Below, in pieces: positions 38,030-51,739 of a stretch of 64,000 nt of DNA; positions within the stretch are counted from its first letter, which is position 1, and each line of letters opens with the position of its first letter. The translations under genes were made by a program, and so were the position numbers. Under the pieces are notes generated by a model. That model was not told the origin of the DNA and searched no databases. It saw only the letters and a list, made by a program, of their open reading frames with translations. Source of the stretch: Paragonimus skrjabini miyazakii (lineage: Eukaryota; Platyhelminthes; Trematoda; Plagiorchiida; Troglotrematidae); the NCBI GenBank assembly GCA_014338405.1, contig JTDE01000176.1, positions 80,170 through 144,169 on the forward strand, given 5' to 3'.

Positions 38030-40699
38030 AATCTGGTAGTGTGTGGAACTGTGATTCAGAGTGAGGAGGATAGACGACTTCACCCGAATTAGACGGACAA
38101 GAACTTATTCAGTCGAATGTACTATTAAAGGCTGCACAACAGAAAAGATCGTGAGTACAACTGATACAAAATGAACTCCATAATTCGCCGTATTTTACTT
38201 ATGGTAAACCCATACGCAAATCCTCATCAACTGAAGAACACATAAAACATTGACTGAATTGTGCAGAACACAACGCAAACTGTGCAGAAATGTTGGAGCA
38301 CTTCTACTGCCAGTAATTATGCAGCTGGTAGGTTTATGGCACAAAAGGTGAACTAATTCCGTTCATAAACATATAAGAAAGACTTACTGATGGTTTGAGG
38401 ACAAAGATCTTCTAAATGGAGAATGGAATTACCAACAGTGTAATAAAGAGTTCCCAGTAGCGTATTTCATAGGAATATTTGAGGTGTCACATTTTATTCT
38501 CAGACACACGATGAAAAACTATCCTTCAAATAATTTTAAATTCGTCAACCATAGCAGCTCTTTCTAAACTTTAATTGTTAAGAACAAACAACAGGCCTGT
38601 ACGAAACGCTGGCCTGACTCTCATAATGGAACTGTGGACCTATTTCCTATGTCGAAATGAACGAACGTTTCATCATGAGATTGGGCTACAATGCGTGTTC
38701 TAGTAAGAATAGCAGATCGGTGATGCTGAATTAGCAGGATAAGTGTGAAATAGACTGTGAAAGTATATCTTTCACATATGAGAAGAAATGGAAAACACAT
38801 TCTCTGAATGTGTTAATAGAATTTCTTCCACAATGTAGCTTTCGAATAAAGGTCAACTAGGTGAATTATACAACATTTTTCTCATTCTATAAATCATCCA
38901 CTTATACCTTCCGGTATGTTTCGTGCTGCAACTATATATGTGTAAAGAAAACGGATTCGTAGGTTGAAAATTAGTCACGGTAATGCCAAACTCGGATCCT
39001 CGGACTCTCACTTAGTTCAGGCTGGGTGATGAATTGCAAAGTCGGAAATGCATACTGAGTAATAGACAGTCAAACTTGAAATGAATATTATTATGATACA
39101 CCGGTGTCACTATAGTATAAGCTAATGACATTGAATATGAGCCCACAATTTCCGCTTATGCCTAATTTTCTTAACCGTATGCTTTGTTGCAAGATCAATG
39201 CCATCTGAACGACGTAATTCTGCACATATTTTCGAGTGCGCGTTGTGAATACAGTTCTGCAAGTATGTGCACACATAAATACATTTAGACGATACACTCA
39301 CTCTGTGGAGTTCACCAAATTCCCCGAAAAGCGTTCTCCCTGAATAAATAATTGTACCCATCCATCTAAAGCCCTGAAACATTTTTTATGCAGCTTTTTA
39401 GATTAGTGCATCTGTCTTGGCACTAATTTAGTGCACTAGAACAATTGACAAACAATAGGGTATGTGATAGGATGTTGCAGATGTTTGTGAGATACCGCAT
39501 TTCTAATTCTCAATATACAGGGTGTTTTTTACAACTCGAACTGTATATCATCATCTGTCAGTGTTACCTGTTGTGAGGGATGGTGCTCGTTCACATAATG
39601 GTTAACCTCTTTGAACATTGTCAACTATGTACAGAAAGTTGAATCTATTTTTCTAATGGCGGGTCTGTTGATAGATGGCCGAACGAGTGCCGCTAAAATT
39701 TCACGGCATTCAGCAGTTGTATAGGCTTTCTGGGGTTACTCAACCAATTGTGCACTCACTGGGGTTTAACAGTTTGGGTAACCCTAGCCGTTGTTGAGTC
39801 ACGCAAAAACTAACGGATCACACCTTGAGTGCACTGAATGAGTACTCTGCACACAACGTCAATTTCTAGGTTGAGTGACACGTCAAAACTTTCCATATTT
39901 TAAAGCGAATCAAACTTAATACTCAATACATTCAATTCATTTGTGGATGGGTGAGTTAATCACAAAATAATGTGTGCGATCGTCTAGGCGGCAACTTCAA
40001 GCTACATAAGAAAATTGAGAAATTCTTAATTTAATGTTTGCTAGCCAATTAATTTTACATATATACTATGTTCCATTAATAACACTGTATCGGAATTACG
40101 TTTACACGTGTTTTCTACTTTCCATAATTTGAAGGTGACGCTTGAACAAGATTGATGCAGCATTGGAATAATAGTCTCGTAAGGTGAGCTAAGCTAAACA
40201 ACAAATTTCGTTAGGTCATTTGAACGATTCACACAATGAAGACATTTAATTTGGTAGGTAGCCACCTGACTTACTATTGTTAATGGTCTTTCCTATAAAA
40301 AAAATGAAAACTTGATAGTAAAGACCTGATCAATTGTGTGCTTTTGATTCTTCACCAGGCTGCCCGCAAACTTACACTTCATAGACAGTGTGAACCTGTG
40401 TTGTGCAGCCGCACACTTTGAATTAAGTTATAGCAAGGAAAATATATTGATCGTGTTCGGTAAGTTAACAGTCACTGGAATGCCCTTCGGTATGGGTGTT
40501 GGATAGGTTTACTTTTTGTTAGTCATACTACAACTCTACTCTCCCGTATTGATAAGCTATTTGAAGGTATGTTTCACTACTGCCTCATGAAGGCAATCAT
40601 CCGTTCTGCTGATGCAACTGCTATGGGAATTACAAATGAACTAATAGCCAACAGGAAAGACAGAATCTTCAGATAGCCAGTGTTTCGCAATATTCCTAC
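38030..40699. other. No recognised gene; AT-rich intergenic DNA
   Basis: Nothing recognised. The longest frames are 86 codons (39,122-39,382, minus) and an overlapping 68-codon frame, without known domains. Confidence 0.5.
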
Positions 40700-41330
40700 C
40701 TACTCCTCAGATCGAGCGTAACGAGTAATGAGGAACTGCGAGACACTTTGAAGATAAGTTGCCTTGGAGCCCGTGCCATCTTTTGTGGATGAGATGGTCT
40801 GTTTGAAAGTAACAACTATAGGAAAACATTTGACTTTACGCATTGTGTACAGTCGACTTGACATCATCTGGTTAGCTGTGGATGTTAGCAAGCTTTTGTA
40901 AAAGCCCATAGATAAGAAGCAACCTTGTTAATAACTATCTTTTCCGAGCTAACATACCAGTAACAAAATTCGGCGAGACATATAAAAGTTATCTCACTCA
41001 ACCTATGTTTATAGTTGACAGCGGCAAAATTGATAATCTGAAGATAGTAAGTAGTTTCGATTAACAATAGGATGCAGTCCAATCTCTCGTGGAGGTAAAA
41101 TGTCTCAAACTGGAATGTCATTTTTGGAGACCAAATCAAAAGTAACATCTAAATCGGCACGATGGGGAATTAATATATCATGGAGTTTATCAAAATAATC
41201 ACGGTTAGTAACCAGCAAAGTGTCTTCGACGTAGAGTCTGTAAAATGAAGACGAAAGGTATTGAACCGAGATGTCGTCTCATCTAATACTCCACCAAGTT
41301 GCCCAAAGAAGACTGTTTGAATTCGGATGT
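40700..41330 (-). pseudogene. Penelope-like element RT remnant, second lineage (copy D)
   Basis: The minus strand from 41,241 reads YRLYVEDTLLVTNRDYFDKL, then LDVTFDLVSKNDIPV-stop-DIL, then in another frame YYLQIINFAAVNYKHRLSEI, then SSEKIVINKVASYL. The order matches PLE blocks YRRYVDDTL, HP.L.FT.E...LPFLD, YRKPT..GR.INF.S...YKH, and the helix before NGYP. Motif C is YVED here rather than YVDD. The fragment differs clearly in sequence from copies A, B and C, so it represents another PLE lineage. Its 3' end is uncertain; the open frame at 40,700-40,909 may be a further continuation. Confidence 0.6.
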
Positions 41331-41334
41331 AACC

Positions 41335-43749
41335 TGGCGGGAGGGTTGAACAATTTGTCCGGTGTTTTGCTAAATTCTAGCGACTGAAGTTTTTGGGTTA
41401 TAGAAGACTTTTAGTTGAGGCAAAAACTTGTATTTTTTGTACCAAACTGATTTTTATCAACGGATTCTCTTTCTGATGAATAAACACCAAAAATAAACAA
41501 AATGCAGCATGATGTAAAATGTTGTGGGTACTCTGTTTTATGCCATATGGGCTGCTGAGTTATATAGGAAGCACTCAATAGTTTCGTTATTGGTGCATGC
41601 ACAATAGAGTATGTACCTTCATTGCGCCAAGTGGAACTACACGCGTCAAGCTTTCACACCTGAGCCTCTAGCTAGTGACAAACAACTTAACGCTATGCAC
41701 AGGTAGTGACTGGTGAATGGATGGAACGGAAGCATACGATGTACAATATGACAATGTGTTGTTCTTAGTCAATTTGTTGAACATACGCCAAACACGATTT
41801 TCAGGTCATTTGGCTTCATTCGTACCAAAATGCATGCGGATATTCTATGGCAGACAACTCATCATAGTAACTGAGCAGGCAGCAATCACCCTGACAATTA
41901 TCAGATACCTAGCGATTGGGAATAGGGGAAGAAACTAGACTTGCTGACAGAGGGCACAAAATGAGTCATTTCACTTTATAGGCTGAATAAGAGAGAAAGC
42001 TGATTAGCTCACGAAGATTTTTCATTTCGCTGACCCCGATATTGTTGGTGCAAATATTCGTAAACGGATTGAACAGGTAGCAAGTTAGACTACGCCTGAC
42101 TGTGACGATAAGGCTTCGCACTGGGCAATAGAGCTATCACTTGTAGCTGACTAATTGAAGGATGCTCATGTGGTACGGCAACCTAGACATGCGAGTGCGA
42201 GAGGGCAAACACTCCGCGGATGTATTACTCCACACTGGTGTTATAGAGTATGGATCAGTCGCCAGAGATGTCTGTAATGGCAGGTATCTTCCTAAGAGCG
42301 CGTAACAAACGCTGTCATCACGGATGGTGCATAATTAGGCCGGCGTTGTTGAACACTCCCCAAATGTGTGCTATGTCAGCCATTCCATTGGAGTTTTACA
42401 GTGACTGTATGGAAATGCTGATACGAACCAACGCGACTTTCTGTGACCTGAGATTGAAAGCATAAGTCTGTTGTAATCGACAGAGTTCCTTCTCTCGATA
42501 TTTAGAATAATTGTGCCAATGAATTTCAGGGTTTAAGCAGGTAGAAGGTCACATTCGTCAAGTTTTTGTTGTCTTGCCTATAAGGTACAGAAGACACTAG
42601 GCTGTATCGGCCTGTTAACGTGTTATCCGCTTCAATAACGACTTCTAACATTGTCTTTTTCGGTTGAAGACATGGCTGACAAGCCCTAATGGTTTGATCT
42701 GCGATTTATCATCTGCTTCCGAGTGTTGTCAAGTGGCACTCAGACCGGTCTCAGAAATCCGGATAGGATCTTCGTGAGCTGTTTGATACTCGGTAGTTAT
42801 CGCCCATACAAAGTCACACAGACTTTTTGAATGATGATTCAACAATCACTTCAACTCCGTGAACAAAAATGGAAATGTGGCCGCTGTCTTAACTGCAGGC
42901 AGCGACAAGTGCACCAAAATGACAAAACGTAATCAGTTTTCTAGAAGAGTAAATGTACACAGAACTCAGCGACCAGAGGTAAACATACGAGGAATGCACT
43001 TCGTCGTGACCTCCGCCAAGTAGCTTTATGTCAATCCCGCATCCCTTCCCATCAAAATACAAAACCTTTAAAGGGTTTGCAATTTCTTACAAATGTTCTT
43101 TGTCGGTATATTAGAAAGCTGGCGTATCCTAGACGCAAAAGGTGAGGAGATTAATCAACCATATTTTACTGTTTACGGTCACCACCGCCAGTATGCAAAA
43201 CATGGAGGCATGACCTTGAATGCGGACAGTTTACTTGATGAAAGCTGCATTATGTGACGCAGTTCTGGGCTCGCTTGCAATTCTATGAAGCAATATGTAT
43301 TTTAAATAATCATCCAGTTGTCTACTGGATATGACTCAATGATCATGCCAGATTTGCATGTTAGTGATCGAGTACTTAATGACCCTGCAAAACCTGCTGC
43401 GTGCGATGATAAACATCAGTACTATCTAGATCTCACTGACAGGCGTAGATTCAGTCCATATCTGTTTTACAGCATTGTTGCTTCCATCTCTAAAACTGCC
43501 GTTCAATAATCTTTTACTTGCGTCACACAAGTGGGAGGCTATCCCAAATGAATACGTCTCCAATGTTCTTGGCATGCTGTAAATTAGGGTATTCGTCACT
43601 GGCTTCAAAGAATCGTTGTACACATCTAGGACTAGCATTGTATGTCTCTTGCTAAGAACTACGTTATCAAGGCAAACTGCTTTCCAAAAACCGTTAATGC
43701 TGAGTAAAGTTAATCGTCAGGTCTAGATCTTCTAGTTCCTCTACCAGAA
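41335..43749. other. Mostly unassigned; may contain the 5' part of the following LINE
   Basis: No firm gene. From about 42,950 the plus strand has patches that could belong to the LINE downstream, such as NALRRDLRQVALCQSR followed by VLCRYIRKLAYPRRKR near 42,990-43,145, of a type seen between the endonuclease and RT domains. The frame at 43,318-43,509 is not recognised. No endonuclease motif was found. Confidence 0.35.
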
Positions 43750-44940
43750 AATGAGTGTACTGAAATGGTGTTATTACCACCCTGCACTTTTTCGATTGCA
43801 TAAAGAAGAGAAGCAACTTATCAAGAGTTCAAAAGCACAAACACTATCACTCCTATTTAACATCGGTGATTGCGAGCAGCTTGGTAATTGCAGACCGGAT
43901 GTATTGTTGAGGGTTGCTTCGATTTTCATGAGGAGTTAGATCCGTGACATGGTCCGTGAAATTCTTTTCCATGTGCGCTGTTACCTGAGAGTTAACATAG
44001 ATTTCAAGGGAAATTCGCTTGCGTTAATGGGAAATGTTGATAGAATTCTTTGATAAATGCAAACCATTTCCTCTGGCATTTCTGGATATATTTGAGGCTC
44101 TCAACCGATTAAATCAGGTAACGCTATGCCCAAGGTTTCGTAAGCATGTTACAGTACACTCCTTGCTCTTGAGGTCACCAAGTAAACTAAAGGTAACCAC
44201 CTTAATTTTGAACTGAAGGAACGTTTGTCAGATTGTTATAGTGCGCCTGGCTTTGCACCACAAAGTTACATGCTAGAAACTCTGACATATGTTATGTTTG
44301 TGCTTGAAATCCCACAGCTTGTCAACTCCCCGTTGCTACTGTAGGCTGATGACACCAAAAATCTGCGAAATAATATATCTTCCCCAGTCAGTTGCATAAA
44401 ACAGGTTCTGCCGGGCGAACATATGGGTATCACAGCATTTGAGCACCACTTAAGGGCGGTTGTCTGAACTGTCTTTAGTCTTTCTTCCAACTGTTCGCCA
44501 ATGACCAAGAGCGCTGAATTTGTGTTTGGATTACCCACTATGCTGGTTGGACTGTTCAACCCAGACTGTTACGTTACTATATTCATTGCACTAATGCCAT
44601 ACTCTCAAGTCTGTCTTATTTGGTCCGTGAAAGAGAATACTCATGTTGAAAAGACAAAATGTAGATTTACAAAACAGTTTATAACGTCAGTCTCTAACCT
44701 ACTCAGATAGGTTGCGCAAACTGTAACAGTTCTTACTCTATTGACGGCACATCACAGGGTACGATGTTGACATGCAAGGTTACCTATGAGACTCAATATC
44801 TCGTGAAAAATACTCGCCTGATGAACACAGCCACCTCAGGGACAACTCGTTAATTACACAACGGTAAGTGAACCACTTTCCAGGCCAACGGTATATCTAG
44901 TTTGAAACAGCTCACTAGCGTCTCACGGTACTGCGCTATT
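43750..44940 (+). pseudogene. LINE reverse transcriptase remnant (jockey/CR1-like)
   Basis: RT blocks appear in order across frames: LGNCRPDVLLRV near 43,880 in place of SNYRPVSLTSI; IRDMVREIL (43,940); LDIFEALNRLN (about 44,080-44,112) for the LDFSKAFDRVN motif A; IPQLVNSPLLL-stop-ADDTKNLRN (about 44,308-44,373) for NDLPQLV.SPLLLYADDTKLWR, where the Tyr of YADD is a TAG stop at 44,342-44,344; and VCLIWSVKENTHVEKTKCRF then TKQFITSVSNLL (44,608-44,706) for VQAWSP...IE.VQRRFTK, ending with LTLLTAHHRVRC. This order is the classic jockey/CR1-type ORF2. Decay is heavy. It meets the oppositely oriented PLE copy C about 200 bp downstream. Confidence 0.8.
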
Positions 44941-45140
44941 AACAAGGTAAATTAAGTGCAGACGTAATGCAAAAATTCCAGATTTGAAAAGTCATCGAAT
45001 ACCTCGATTGACATATTAATTGCGGAAGTTTGAGGATAAGCTTGACCACTTACTGCTGACGTCAACTAGCTGTCGACTGTTGCATACTGCAGAGTGCTTA
45101 CGGTATGCCTGATAGGGACAAGGTCTGTTTTCAATTTCTC

Positions 45141-45670
45141 TCAGTGATCTTCGAGTTCCTGGTTGGTGACTTCTCTACTGATGATTTTCTGAAACTTAAA
45201 CAACCTTCCGATTTGCATTGTTCTCCCAAACCATCCAAAGGAATTTGGAATGAGGACTAGTGACTTGTCTTTCAGGTTCACTCTTATCATCCTCATTGTT
45301 GTGAGCCAACTTCTCAAAGTTGCCGCTGGAAACGTACGTCTAAGTGACCGGTACAAGCGGTGGTTAAGTTGATCTGATCATCATCTACTGATATATCATC
45401 TACTTCAGCTGTGGAAATTACCTCCTGCAAAATTTCGGGCTTCATACTTGAAGGGATAAGTGGCTCCGGATAGCCGTTTGCCGTCAGTAGGTTTTGAATG
45501 GTTCTCAGGTTCTGTTCTACTGCGTCATTGGAACAAATCTCTCTTGCTCTAGATGACAGACATTGGACTAGATTTCGTTTCTGTTTAAAAGGCAAAAAAC
45601 TGCTGAAATAAATACACTGGCCAGTCCATATAGTTTTGCGAATGCGCATACGCTATCTTAGCCCCCCAAG
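45141..45670 (-). pseudogene. Penelope-like element RT/endonuclease fragment (copy C)
   Basis: The minus strand from about 45,665 reads RIRKTIWTGQCIYFSSFLPF, then KQKRNLVQCLSSRAREICS, then RTIQNLLTANGYPEPLIPS, ending in one frame at 45,314. After a frameshift near 45,350 the next frame has YRSLRRTFPAATLRS, RVNLKDKSLV, then FGWFGRTMQIGRL, a worn GIY-YIG (YIGRT) segment, with its stop at 45,143-45,141. These are the consecutive PLE blocks from the RT thumb into the endonuclease. The RT palm is absent. The sequence is distinct from copies A, B and D. Confidence 0.85.
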
Positions 45671-45674
45671 CTGT

Positions 45675-48600
45675 AAACATCTATTATAGGCTACCTTTTG
45701 ACACATAGTATCCGTCTATATGATCTGTATATTTCATATTCTAGAATACTGTGTACTCGATTGATGTTTGATTTGAAAACAGTTAGTATAAATCTCGCCA
45801 TCTGATCTAAGTGGGGTAAGATAACGACAGAAAGTGTGTTAGTAAAACTAACGTTATGTCGTGAAGTTTAAAATATGCGGATGAACGTCCTTATTGTATA
45901 AAGGACTGGTATATATGAAATATTTCTAACAAACATATAAGCAAAAGTACATGCAAACATGAAGCAATCGTGCAGTTTGTATCGCAGTTAGCCTACTGTG
46001 ACTTGTGAAGTTGTCATTTTGTGTTTGAAAAAATTCACTTCAACAGGGTTGGCGTCTGCTTAAAGTTGACAGGGCATCGCACAGCCAGCGATAACCAACC
46101 AAGATAAGGGTCTATCTGCGTTAAAGACTCTCCGCGCTTTCGGTAAAATCTTAAATCACTAAATCGGTGTTGAAGGTTTGCTGGTTTGAAGCATACGGGA
46201 AAACCCACAGGGGGTCGACTGGGATGTAAACCGTCCCCGTCAGCTTTTGTTCAACTGTACGACTTCATTAGATGGGTAAAAACTGAAGCATAGTTTAACT
46301 GACTGTGTCTGATGGTTGTCAACTACAATTTCAATGCCATCAATCCAGTGTTTGTTGATCGAGTTACCGTCCAGTTTGTCACAGAAGTGAAACCGACCAA
46401 CCGTACTCAAACCCCGTTCATAGATGTGCACTTCTGTCCAGTATGTAGTGGCAATGTGACAATTCCGCATATGCCAGCGGACCAGGCTATGGTTATTCGG
46501 TCAATTCAGAAGGTCAAAATGATTAGTTCGTCGTTAGAATATTAATCCTTTGTTAGCAATCGTTGAATTCGTCGCCAACAACTCACAAGCTAGAACCTAA
46601 TGTCGTGTGTCAACTTCATCCACACCGGTGAAGTTCTATTCGTGGCTGTCAATTTTAGTCACATGAGTTGTTAACGAACCACTCGTGCTCTTCTGAGCAG
46701 ACGGTTTGGCTTTGCATATCACCGTAGTTCCAGCAATGTTGGTACGTTTATTACAGTCTGCTTGGTCGTTGAATAAAACTGCGGAGTTAGTACTGGTGTA
46801 AGAAACTTTAAAAAACCATTCCAGCATAATGAAACATTTTTGAAAGCAAGAGGTATTCGTTAGCAAGATGAAAGCTCAGAGTTGAGTAGGGTGTTACTGC
46901 ATCTCAGATCACGACATCTCATGAGTGAAGTCCACGTATCAGCTCAAAGTTGAAGCAAGATGGCTCAGGCTATTTGCGATAGTGAAACTAAGCAATGAAA
47001 ATTTTTTTCAACACAGTCCACATAAACCAAGCTGTGCTGTTTAGTTGCTGTAAGACATGCGAAAGACAAGCAATTTTAAATTACCTAGTCTTGTCGCATT
47101 TGGGTGAAGCAGGAACTGCTTACTGACTGACAGCACGAGGATGTATATGTTTGACCCAACTAAATTGAATAAGACACATTCGTTCGTTTTGCATGTAAAA
47201 GGTACTATAGGTGATGGACACAAAAGTGAAATGCATTGGAACGATGGAGAACAAAATGTAACACACAATTCACACAGTGTTTGCTTCAGTGAAACAGCAT
47301 ATTCCTGCAGATGTTGGAAAAAGTAACGAACTGTTTAAAGTTGTAAGAATTAAATGTGTTTGCGCTATTCCAAATGTGAAATAAAACACAAGACATATTA
47401 AGAAAAAGTGAATAGTAATATGTTGCCAGCGTATTCCATCATACTCGCTTCATGCTTGACTGATAGATATGACAATACGTTTGGGGACGCCATGGTTAAG
47501 AAACTGAGTAACAATGACAGCTCTGGTGTTGACCATGGTGTATTGGGTTTTCATGATTTAGGCCGTTGTATTTTGCGGTGGTAATCCATCCTAACGTGAG
47601 TACTACCAGTGTGCCGACGTTAGACGCTAATTATATCAAGGCCTCCGACATTGGATGAAATAGCCCACAAAGCCCAAAATGCCAACACAAGATGTTATTA
47701 CGGCGCTGCTATATCTCAAACAACACAGAAAACAAAAGATTAGGTGAATATGGTTTGAGAGCACTCAGAGAACTACAGCAATCTTCATTGTTGCTGGCTT
47801 CATTACAAATCTTAATAAGAATTAGCATTGTTTCCTGGTGTACTTATGTTTCATTTAAACAGTGCTTTATAAAACTCAACGTGTAGAGCGGTTTGAAGTG
47901 CTGGACATCGTAATATCTTTCTGAGCTAGTTACTACGTTTGGTTGGGTTTGATACCTACATGTTAGTTTGTTTGTGAAAACTAAAATGGTCTGAAGATGG
48001 ACCGGGAGCTGAAGTCGACTGATTTAGCAATAGACACAAATCTAGACACATCCTGTCTGTTCACGAGTACTGCATAGTTTGATACAAAGATCAGCAGCAA
48101 ACAACGACACAGTATCTTGACAGCACTTTAAACGCTGAGCCACTTTAGCTTGAACCAAAACACGGAAGAATACAACATAGCATGCGGACATTTTGGTAAG
48201 AACATTTTCTCGTACGTTCTGTGCATTCCAGCAGAAAACTTTCTAGCCCAATGAATAAGTAGATGATTATATCAAATACCAGATGTCCTAGCCTCCACGT
48301 TCTTTGAGTCTTAGACCATGCAATTGAGAAATGCTGAATCCCACTGTTCTCATTGTTCCAAGTGTCATAGCATCCGCTACTTAAAATTTCAACGTTTAAG
48401 AACATAACCCTTAAGACGTTCGTATTTTTAACTTCAGTTCAACAATTGCATTGATAATTTGCTTGCGTTGTTTTCAAACGCAAATGGACATCAGATTTAT
48501 AACTTGCAAAACGTAGTTTTGAAAACTGTCCGTTTGCTCCAACTAACTAAATTTTTGCAACAAATTATCCCTATGATGACCCACTCTTAGATGCTATCTC

Positions 48601-51395
48601 ATGAACGTGTATTATGTTAGGTGTCAGGACAACTCGACGTGCATCAGTTGATTGAGGTTTGCAGTGCTTCAGAGCATTTGTGAACCTTACTCTATAGCTT
48701 ACCTTCTCGGTTATTAGCTAAATATCACATTCGCCTCGATGCGACCATGGGATCGATGACGAGCAGCTGATCACATCGCAACGCATTTTCGATTCCAACG
48801 CTACTAAAATTTCACGGTGATGCTTGCAGTACAAAGCACCAATGTTTTGAAGAGTAGGTCGAAAAGTATATTTATTCTAACTATCTTGCCAGCAAACGTT
48901 CTGTTCTTAGGGAACATATTAACTGTCGGTCGCAGAATGCAGTATAGTGCAATAGGAATTTTAGCGTACGATACGATGACAGCTTTAAATTGTCAGTCTA
49001 ATTAAATGATCGCGTACTACGGCTGTTAGCCAATTGTAGTAGAAAGAGGGATGAACCGCTAATTTGTGTTGTCTGTGCAAACGGGATGTACAATCTGCGT
49101 TCTTTAGGCAAGCAGCCGCGTTAGATGTTATTCACACTCGCGATTTCTCGCTAATTGCGTTGACTTGCCTTAACTCCACTTATCAGGGTTGTGTCTGTCA
49201 AACAAATCAATAAGTCAGGCAGATTTGCATTCGGGAAGATATGCATCGGTCGAGTGCATTGCTTCCCCTTCCATGATTTTCTAGTTTATCACTGAAGTAT
49301 GAGAACAGCATCAAACAAACTGGCTCAACATTCTTGGTTGTAAAATTTCATTAAAAACTTACGAAGGGAGACTTTGGCTAAAAACCGACCGTGTTGTGTT
49401 AGCAGCATGGACAGTTTTAAAAAAATTGTAAAATATGCAGTGGAGGATGACAAAGTACATTCACTGTATTAGTAAGAAGTCCTGTATAGATATAGACTAA
49501 CATTTTGTTTATACCAATCATTCACAGCTGTTGAATATGAAAATGATGTATATAGTACAAATTGGGACAAAGATTGACCAAAAGTTCATAAACATACGTC
49601 AACCACTGTAAAAATAGGACCACGACAATTCAGTCATCTAGTCCAATTAAATTCCATTTTATGCGTTCTCTGGAATGCAGTATTGACGTGATAACATCTT
49701 TTGTCTGCTTCCTGGGCAATGTAAGCTGTTTTTTTGGGTAATGAAAGCTGTGATTTTATCAGCCAACAACGATACTTTGCTTCTTTCTAGGATATTCAAA
49801 TATGTCTTTGTTAAACCATCAGCGTAATTCAGTGACAGGGGATGATGCTATGATTTCATGATCGGTCTGCCCTAAATTGGATTGTCTGACAGTCTTATTA
49901 TCATTTTTACATCAGGAAGAAGAAGAGGAGGAAGAAAAAGAGAAAGATTTTTGTGATTTTCTTTCGACCTTATGTATAGCTATGTTTTGAAATTCTATTC
50001 CGTATTAATCGGTTATACTGTCTCCTTCTGGAGCTCCTCACGAACATCGCTTTTAGCCAATCTCTACAAATTCGAATGATACCTTTTTCAGATGGATTGG
50101 CTTCGTGACCTGTTTTTCCTTCTTTCACCCAATCAATCCTGCAGTTTTTCGTTTGCCAATTTTCCGTTTGTTCACAAACGAACTTTTGTTAGGCTTTCGA
50201 CTTCTAACCCCTAAATGATCATTTCGACCAGGTGACATTCTGAAACTTAGTTTCGTCGATATGTGCTCACCATAAGACACTGGATTCACTAGTTTCAAAA
50301 TATGGGTGAATCCAATCAAGTTGGAAACATGTCTCTGATCACTGAGTCTTTCGGCCTAAACAGTTCTACCAACTCACAGTATGTATTACTTACTGGTATG
50401 TATACCGCGAGCGATACAGTGTAATTTAATCAAAACAGAGTTTCGCTGGCATCGAAGTTGAAGTTTAGCAACCAAGCAACTTATTCACGTGAGAACATAC
50501 TAGATTTGTGTAGCCCTGTTCAAACGGGAATCGGAACTATTACGCAAACTACTGTTTTATTTGAAATACAGATCTCTTATTGTTCACCTTAATCTATCGT
50601 CAGAGTAAAATGGTCAAATTTTATATAACATTTTCACCAACCAAATAAGAGTTTTATCTTTTCCTCTTAAAATGTTGACCAAATCCTATAGAAAATAGAT
50701 TGATCAAATCAAACATCATGCGTACACACAAGACTGGTGTAGGATGTCTGGTTAACATGAACGTTAGTTTCCAGCTGAACTAGCTTGATTCGTGCAGGCA
50801 CTTGTTCTTGTATGTCACACATGTTGTGCACAAAAACAAGCGAATCGTTGAATGTTTTGCCCTTTGCCAACTATTTGATGAACATACAATCGACTGTCTG
50901 ATGAATAGTAACTCTGTTGATTCGTTAATTGACGTATCTGTCTGGTCGTTTTTCTCGTATAGACATTGAAGAGAACAGACAACTGCGTTGGTCATACCAT
51001 ACCGGACGACTATTTCAGTTTGGTAACCTATTGGCTGGACGCTTTCGCAACCGTAATATCCCATGGTGGAAGATTTAGAAGACGTAGCTAAACCTAAGCG
51101 TATACGACAAACATAGATGTCGCTACAATGGTTGAGTAAAAGTAGACAAATGAGGTAAAGAGGGCTTGTGCTGATTGGATGGTGGTGGACTCCGTTGAAT
51201 TACAGGCTACGAGGTGATCGGGTAGTCTACTAGTTATCCTGGTGTTGCAAGCGGATTGCCGTGATAAACAACACCGCCCCATGAATAGTGTACGATAAGA
51301 CCTACTACTCTTCATTGTCCTAGTTGGTCAGATCACTCTCTGACAAGTGACACTGGCTGAACGAGTTACGGATATATAATATTACAAACATGGTG
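45675..51395. other. No recognised gene; short purine tract
   Basis: Nothing firm. The region 46,240-46,545 is open on both strands (76 and 77 codons) without known domains. A frame at 50,780-51,064 (minus) has IVVRYGMTNAVV...YEKN, vaguely like the DKG.AVV..D...YE block of a PLE RT, but flanking blocks are missing. Confidence 0.5.
49914..49947 (+). repeat. Purine-only tract (GAA/GAG-rich)
   Basis: Thirty-four consecutive purines, mainly GAA and GAG units. It could be a worn microsatellite. It was read directly from the sequence. Confidence 0.8.
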
Positions 51396-51397
51396 TT

Positions 51398-51735
51398 CTA
51401 TTCTTCTGGACAAGGCAAGGGAATTCGATCTAGCTCATCATTCCTTGTGAAATGAGTAGAACGCCTGCGGGATTGCTCAGCTATCAAATACAAAGGGTAA
51501 AGAACGGATTGGTAATTAAACATGAAGCGTTCGAAAAACTTAATAAAATGCTCATAGACGACAGTATGGTAGGTCAAATATTCCTTACAGCTGGCTAACA
51601 AACTAGAACTGATTTACCCGAGTCAGCTAGGTGACTTGTTAACATCTGTTCAGTATTCAGTTAGATCCATAATTCCGTAATTTCCGAATGACACTTAGTT
51701 AAGAACAGCAATCTCGGGTTCACAAATAAACTCCG
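51398..51735 (-). pseudogene. Possible Gypsy RT/RNase H hinge remnant
   Basis: On the minus strand YEHFIKFFERFMFNYQSVLY followed by PLYLI resembles the NYY.KFIP.FS.VL.PLY.L segment after the Gypsy RT, and FICEPEIAVLN about 160 bp upstream resembles the GI..DPEK...I box at about the expected spacing. No YLDD or RNase H residues could be found and stops lie between, so this is weak. Confidence 0.3.
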
Positions 51736-51739
51736 TACG

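Noticed and set aside
50780..51064. Minus-strand frame resembling the DKG..AVV PLE block
   Set aside because: No following LYG.PK.HK or SPQHK block downstream; similarity too loose.
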